This document shows positions 61,599-64,000 of a stretch of DNA of 64,000 bases, piece by piece. Every line of letters begins with the position of its first letter. The stretch's first letter is position 1. A program made the translations under genes and the position numbers. Origin of the DNA: Gracilimonas sp. GTDB lineage: Bacteria; Bacteroidota; Rhodothermia; Balneolales; Balneolaceae. The notes under the pieces are model-generated. The model did not search any database and had not been told where the DNA came from. It saw only the letters and a program-made list of their open reading frames with translations. The stretch covers positions 372,001-436,000 of the forward strand of contig NZ_JAVJQO010000008.1 of assembly GCF_040218225.1 (NCBI RefSeq), read 5' to 3'.

Positions 61599-62618
61599 AT
61601 GAATAAGAAAGTGACAATTTATGAGGTTGCGAAGCGAGCTGAGGTTGCAATCTCTACGGTTTCCAGGGTACTTAACGGATCAGAGAATGTATCGAAGGTA
61701 ACAAAAGAGAAAGTTGAGAAAGCGATTAAGGAACTTAACTTCCGCCCACAGGTAAGCGCTCGTAAGCTTGCGAGTAAAGAGCCTCAGATGCTGGCCATTG
61801 CGGTTCCTTCTTTTACAACCCCCTATTTTAATGAGGTACTGAAAGGTGTAAAAGATGAAATCAAAAAAATGGATCTTGATATCATTATGTACAATACGGG
61901 CTCTAAGCAACCTGAAGAAGCTGTACAGAACTTCTTTGATCGCGGTACAGCCGATGCAGTTATTCTCTTATCCATTGATGTAAGCGATACCGTCCACGAA
62001 CTTATTCAAGCTACACAAACTCCGGCTGTGCTGGTAAATGCCTCTCATCCCTCTTACAATTATTTTATGCTTAATGACTACCAGGGAGGATATCTGGCGG
62101 GTGAGCATTTGGTTAAGCAAGGGTTTGAGGAGATAGGAATGATTACCAGTGTCATCGAGTCAAGAGCTTCACTGCAGCGAATACAGGGATTTAAAGATGC
62201 ACTGAAGAATTATAAGATGAAAATTGACAACGCTCTGTTTATAAGCGGAGATTCTACCAAACATGGTGGATTTACCGAAGAGTCTGGCTTTGAAGCCATC
62301 TATAAATTTGATAAGCTCGGCCGATTTCCAGAGGCTATTTTCTGTTCCAATGACACGCAGGCTGTTGGTGCTATTTATGCGCTTTCAAAACTTGGCATGA
62401 AAGTGCCTGATGATATTGCCATCATGGGATACGACAACATTAAGTTGAGTAAGTATCTGGAGCTCACCACCATCGATCAGAAGATGTATACTATCGGTGT
62501 GCAGGCTACAAAACGTCTTGCCGAAATTATCACCAAACCCAATGATGAATTGTATCAAACCACCATAAATCCGGTGCTGGTACAGCGAGGTTCAACAGAA
62601 AATAAAAAAGCTAAATAA
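61599..62618 (+). CDS. LacI-family transcriptional regulator
   Basis: A 339-residue repressor. N-terminal helix-turn-helix VTIYEVAKRAEVAISTVSRVLNGSENVSKVTKEKVEKAIKELNFRP is typical, followed by the periplasmic-binding-protein fold with AIAVPSFTTPYFNEVLKGV and CSNDTQAVGAIYALSKLGMKVPDDIAIMGYDN. The ligand is unknown. It ends 4 bases before purC, suggesting a PurR-like role or simple co-transcription. The 194-base upstream gap (61405-61598) probably holds its promoter. Confidence 0.92.
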   Translation: MNKKVTIYEVAKRAEVAISTVSRVLNGSENVSKVTKEKVEKAIKELNFRPQVSARKLASKEPQMLAIAVPSFTTPYFNEVLKGVKDEIKKMDLDIIMYNTGSKQPEEAVQNFFDRGTADAVILLSIDVSDTVHELIQATQTPAVLVNASHPSYNYFMLNDYQGGYLAGEHLVKQGFEEIGMITSVIESRASLQRIQGFKDALKNYKMKIDNALFISGDSTKHGGFTEESGFEAIYKFDKLGRFPEAIFCSNDTQAVGAIYALSKLGMKVPDDIAIMGYDNIKLSKYLELTTIDQKMYTIGVQATKRLAEIITKPNDELYQTTINPVLVQRGSTENKKAK

Positions 62619-62622
62619 GAAG

Positions 62623-63576
62623 TTGAGTTCTGATTTTTCTACCCGCGAAGCGCTTGATAACTGCATTACGGAAACCAATATAAGCGGACTTCCTGCACCC
62701 TATAAAGGTAAAGTCCGGGAAGTATATCAGCTTGATAATGATAAGTTAGGAATTGTTGTTACTGACCGCATCTCTGCCTTTGATTATATCATGAAGCAGG
62801 CGATTCCTTTTAAAGGGCAAATCCTGAATCAACTTGCTGCTTTTTCGTTTGAAAAAGTGAAAGATATTGTTGCCACTCATGTGATTGATGTTCCCCACCC
62901 CAATGTGACTATAGCAAAGAAGTGTGACCCTGTTCCCATTGAAGTAGTTATTCGCGGCTACCTCACCGGACATGCATGGAGGGTTTATAAATCAGGAAAA
63001 CGTGAGCTTTGTGGAGTGAAACTCCCCGAAGGTTTGAAAGAACACGACAAGTTCCCAACCCCTATTCTGACTCCTGCCACAAAGGCTCAGGAAGGCCATG
63101 ATGAGGATATTTCTGAAGAAGAAATTCTTTCCCGGGAAATCGTGGAGCCAGCTTTATGGAATGAAATTAAAAATGCAGCCTTCGCCCTTTTTGAACAGGG
63201 AACCAAAGTTGCCGCCGAACAGGGGCTTATTCTTGTTGACACTAAATATGAGTTTGGATTATATAATGGCGAACTAACTTTGATTGATGAAGTGCACACT
63301 ACCGACTCTTCCCGATATTTTTACCTGCATGGATATGAGGAACGTCAGGCTCAGGATGAAGGCCAGAAACAGTTGTCCAAAGAGTTTTTGCGGGAATGGC
63401 TGATGGAGCATGATTTTCAGGGTCTTGAAGGGCAAACTCTCCCCGATCTCCCGGATGAATTCCGGATGGAGGTATATCGCCGCTATGCCGAATTGTTTGA
63501 AATGCTCACAGGTAAAAAATTTGAACCCACCCTGGAAAAAGACTTCAACAAGACGCTGGAAGGTATCTTAAAATGA
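62623..63576 (+). CDS. purC: SAICAR synthetase, TTG start
   Basis: Purine synthesis: CAIR plus aspartate and ATP to SAICAR, 317 residues. KGKVREVYQLDNDKLGIVVTDRISAFDYIM, EVVIRGYLTGHAWRVYKSGKRELCGV, TPATKAQEGHDEDISEE and LTLIDEVHTTDSSRYFY are conserved. The reading frame has no ATG before the conserved region; TTG at 62623 is the likely start, with an AGAAG ribosome site just upstream. It follows LacI by 4 bases and overlaps the cupin by 4 bases. Confidence 0.94.
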   Translation: MSSDFSTREALDNCITETNISGLPAPYKGKVREVYQLDNDKLGIVVTDRISAFDYIMKQAIPFKGQILNQLAAFSFEKVKDIVATHVIDVPHPNVTIAKKCDPVPIEVVIRGYLTGHAWRVYKSGKRELCGVKLPEGLKEHDKFPTPILTPATKAQEGHDEDISEEEILSREIVEPALWNEIKNAAFALFEQGTKVAAEQGLILVDTKYEFGLYNGELTLIDEVHTTDSSRYFYLHGYEERQAQDEGQKQLSKEFLREWLMEHDFQGLEGQTLPDLPDEFRMEVYRRYAELFEMLTGKKFEPTLEKDFNKTLEGILK

Positions 63577-63944
63577 CTCTTCCGGCTAACTTAGTTAAAA
63601 AATTTAGTCTCTTTGACGAATACTGGACACCAAAAATCGTTGGTGAACTCAATGATCAGTATGTGAAACTGGCTAAACTCAAGGGAGAATTTGTTTGGCA
63701 TAGCCATGAAAATGAAGACGAACTTTTCTACATCGTGAAAGGTGAACTCAACCTGAAGTTTCGTGAAGACAAAGAGGTTATTCTGAAAGAAGGCGAAATG
63801 TACATCGTGCCAGCCGGAGTTGAACACTTCCCAATTGCAGAAAAAGAATGCTGGGTGATGCTGATTGAACCAAAATCAACCCTGCACACCGGTTCAACCC
63901 AGGCAGAAGGAACCGTGGCTATTGAAGATCAGCAGTGGATTTAG
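63573..63944 (+). CDS. Cupin-domain protein
   Basis: A 123-residue cupin. The first motif WHSHENEDELFYIVKGELNLKFRE gives the H-x-H-x4-E ligand set, the second is EGEMYIVPAGVEHFPIA. No enzymatic activity is assigned. ATG at 63573 overlaps the purC stop by 4 bases (ATGA), so it is co-transcribed with the lacI-purC unit. Possible roles are metal-dependent sensing or a small dioxygenase. Confidence 0.88.
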   Translation: MTLPANLVKKFSLFDEYWTPKIVGELNDQYVKLAKLKGEFVWHSHENEDELFYIVKGELNLKFREDKEVILKEGEMYIVPAGVEHFPIAEKECWVMLIEPKSTLHTGSTQAEGTVAIEDQQWI

Positions 63945-64000
63945 ACATCGCACTCGCATGGACGATCAAATACATTTTCGCAGCATTCGCCCTCGAATAA
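63941..64000 (-). CDS. Possible C-terminal end of a gene entering from the right edge
   Basis: On the minus strand a frame open at base 64000 ends at TAA 63941-63943 with FEGECCENVFDRPCECDV. Four cysteines suggest a metal- or disulfide-containing tail. Overlapping convergent stops are also seen at dnaB, which makes this plausible, but 20 residues are too few to be sure. An overlapping plus-strand frame starting at 63958 is an alternative. Confidence 0.3.
   Translation of the reverse strand, partial: LFEGECCENVFDRPCECDV

Noticed and set aside
63958-64000. Plus-strand ORF start at the right edge (MDDQIHFRSIRPRI)
   Set aside because: Only 14 codons remain in the window, no ribosome site is seen, and the opposite frame is equally plausible.

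Overview
The window is ordinary, gene-dense bacterial chromosome, AT-rich (about 40% G+C by eye). No prophage, transposase, CRISPR array or rRNA operon was seen. The gene content points to the Bacteroidota/Balneolota/Rhodothermota side of the tree: a monomeric NADP isocitrate dehydrogenase, fused aspartokinase-homoserine dehydrogenase in a thrABC operon, a Y_Y_Y propeller sensor kinase, many SusD-free lipoproteins, an aminolipid GlsB/GlsA-like pair, and a phytoene synthase. A marine Balneolaceae-type organism (Balneola, Gracilimonas or similar) is my best guess, as an inference from gene families and not a computed placement.

Layout. 1-4.1 kb: minus-strand operon greA, NUDIX, Omp85-like barrel, ackA, lipoprotein (cut by the left edge). 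4.2-12.8 kb: TetA-like transporter, a SpoU methyltransferase, a family-4-like uracil-DNA glycosylase, a two-component pair, a GNAT enzyme, and dnaB preceded by DnaA-box-like sites. 12.8-16.4 kb: a glycosyltransferase of the tRNA-queuosine mannosyltransferase family, an inverted-repeat element, and mutL. 16.6-24 kb: isocitrate dehydrogenase, a threonine attenuator leader peptide, then thrA-thrB-thrC. 23.9-27.3 kb: DedA, PlsC/GlsA-like and GlsB-like genes, with a divergent alpha/beta hydrolase.

27.3-37 kb holds an almost complete type IV pilus / type II secretion-like machine on the minus strand: platform protein, extension ATPase, cyclic-nucleotide-binding protein, PilT-like ATPase, a PilM-PilN fusion with an acidic insert, a PilO-PilP fusion, and a secretin carrying a C-terminal SPOR domain. 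Two paralogous pilin-like genes with a two-residue MG leader lie 13 kb away (49.4-50.3 kb), separated by a strong hairpin terminator. Together they are the best candidate for an undescribed or divergent system here.

37.3-49.4 kb: MFS and MATE transporters, an Ig-like lipoprotein, an eIF1/SUI1 protein, a metallopeptidase, Nei, and a periplasmic redox cluster (sialidase-fold CxCC lipoprotein, DUF1080 lipoprotein, large haem lipoprotein). 50.6-56.3 kb: a queD-queE-SDR operon and a five-gene operon of Memo-like, DUF2520, ATL and two thioredoxin-fold proteins, plus a phosphopantetheinyl transferase. 56.3-64 kb: tRNA-Ser(GGA), an accC-murQ-plsC-tonB operon, phytoene synthase, and a LacI regulator-purC-cupin operon.

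Links across the window: queD/queE with the queuosine-mannosyltransferase homologue; the MutL, UDG, ATL and Nei repair genes; and the pilus machine with the distant pilins.
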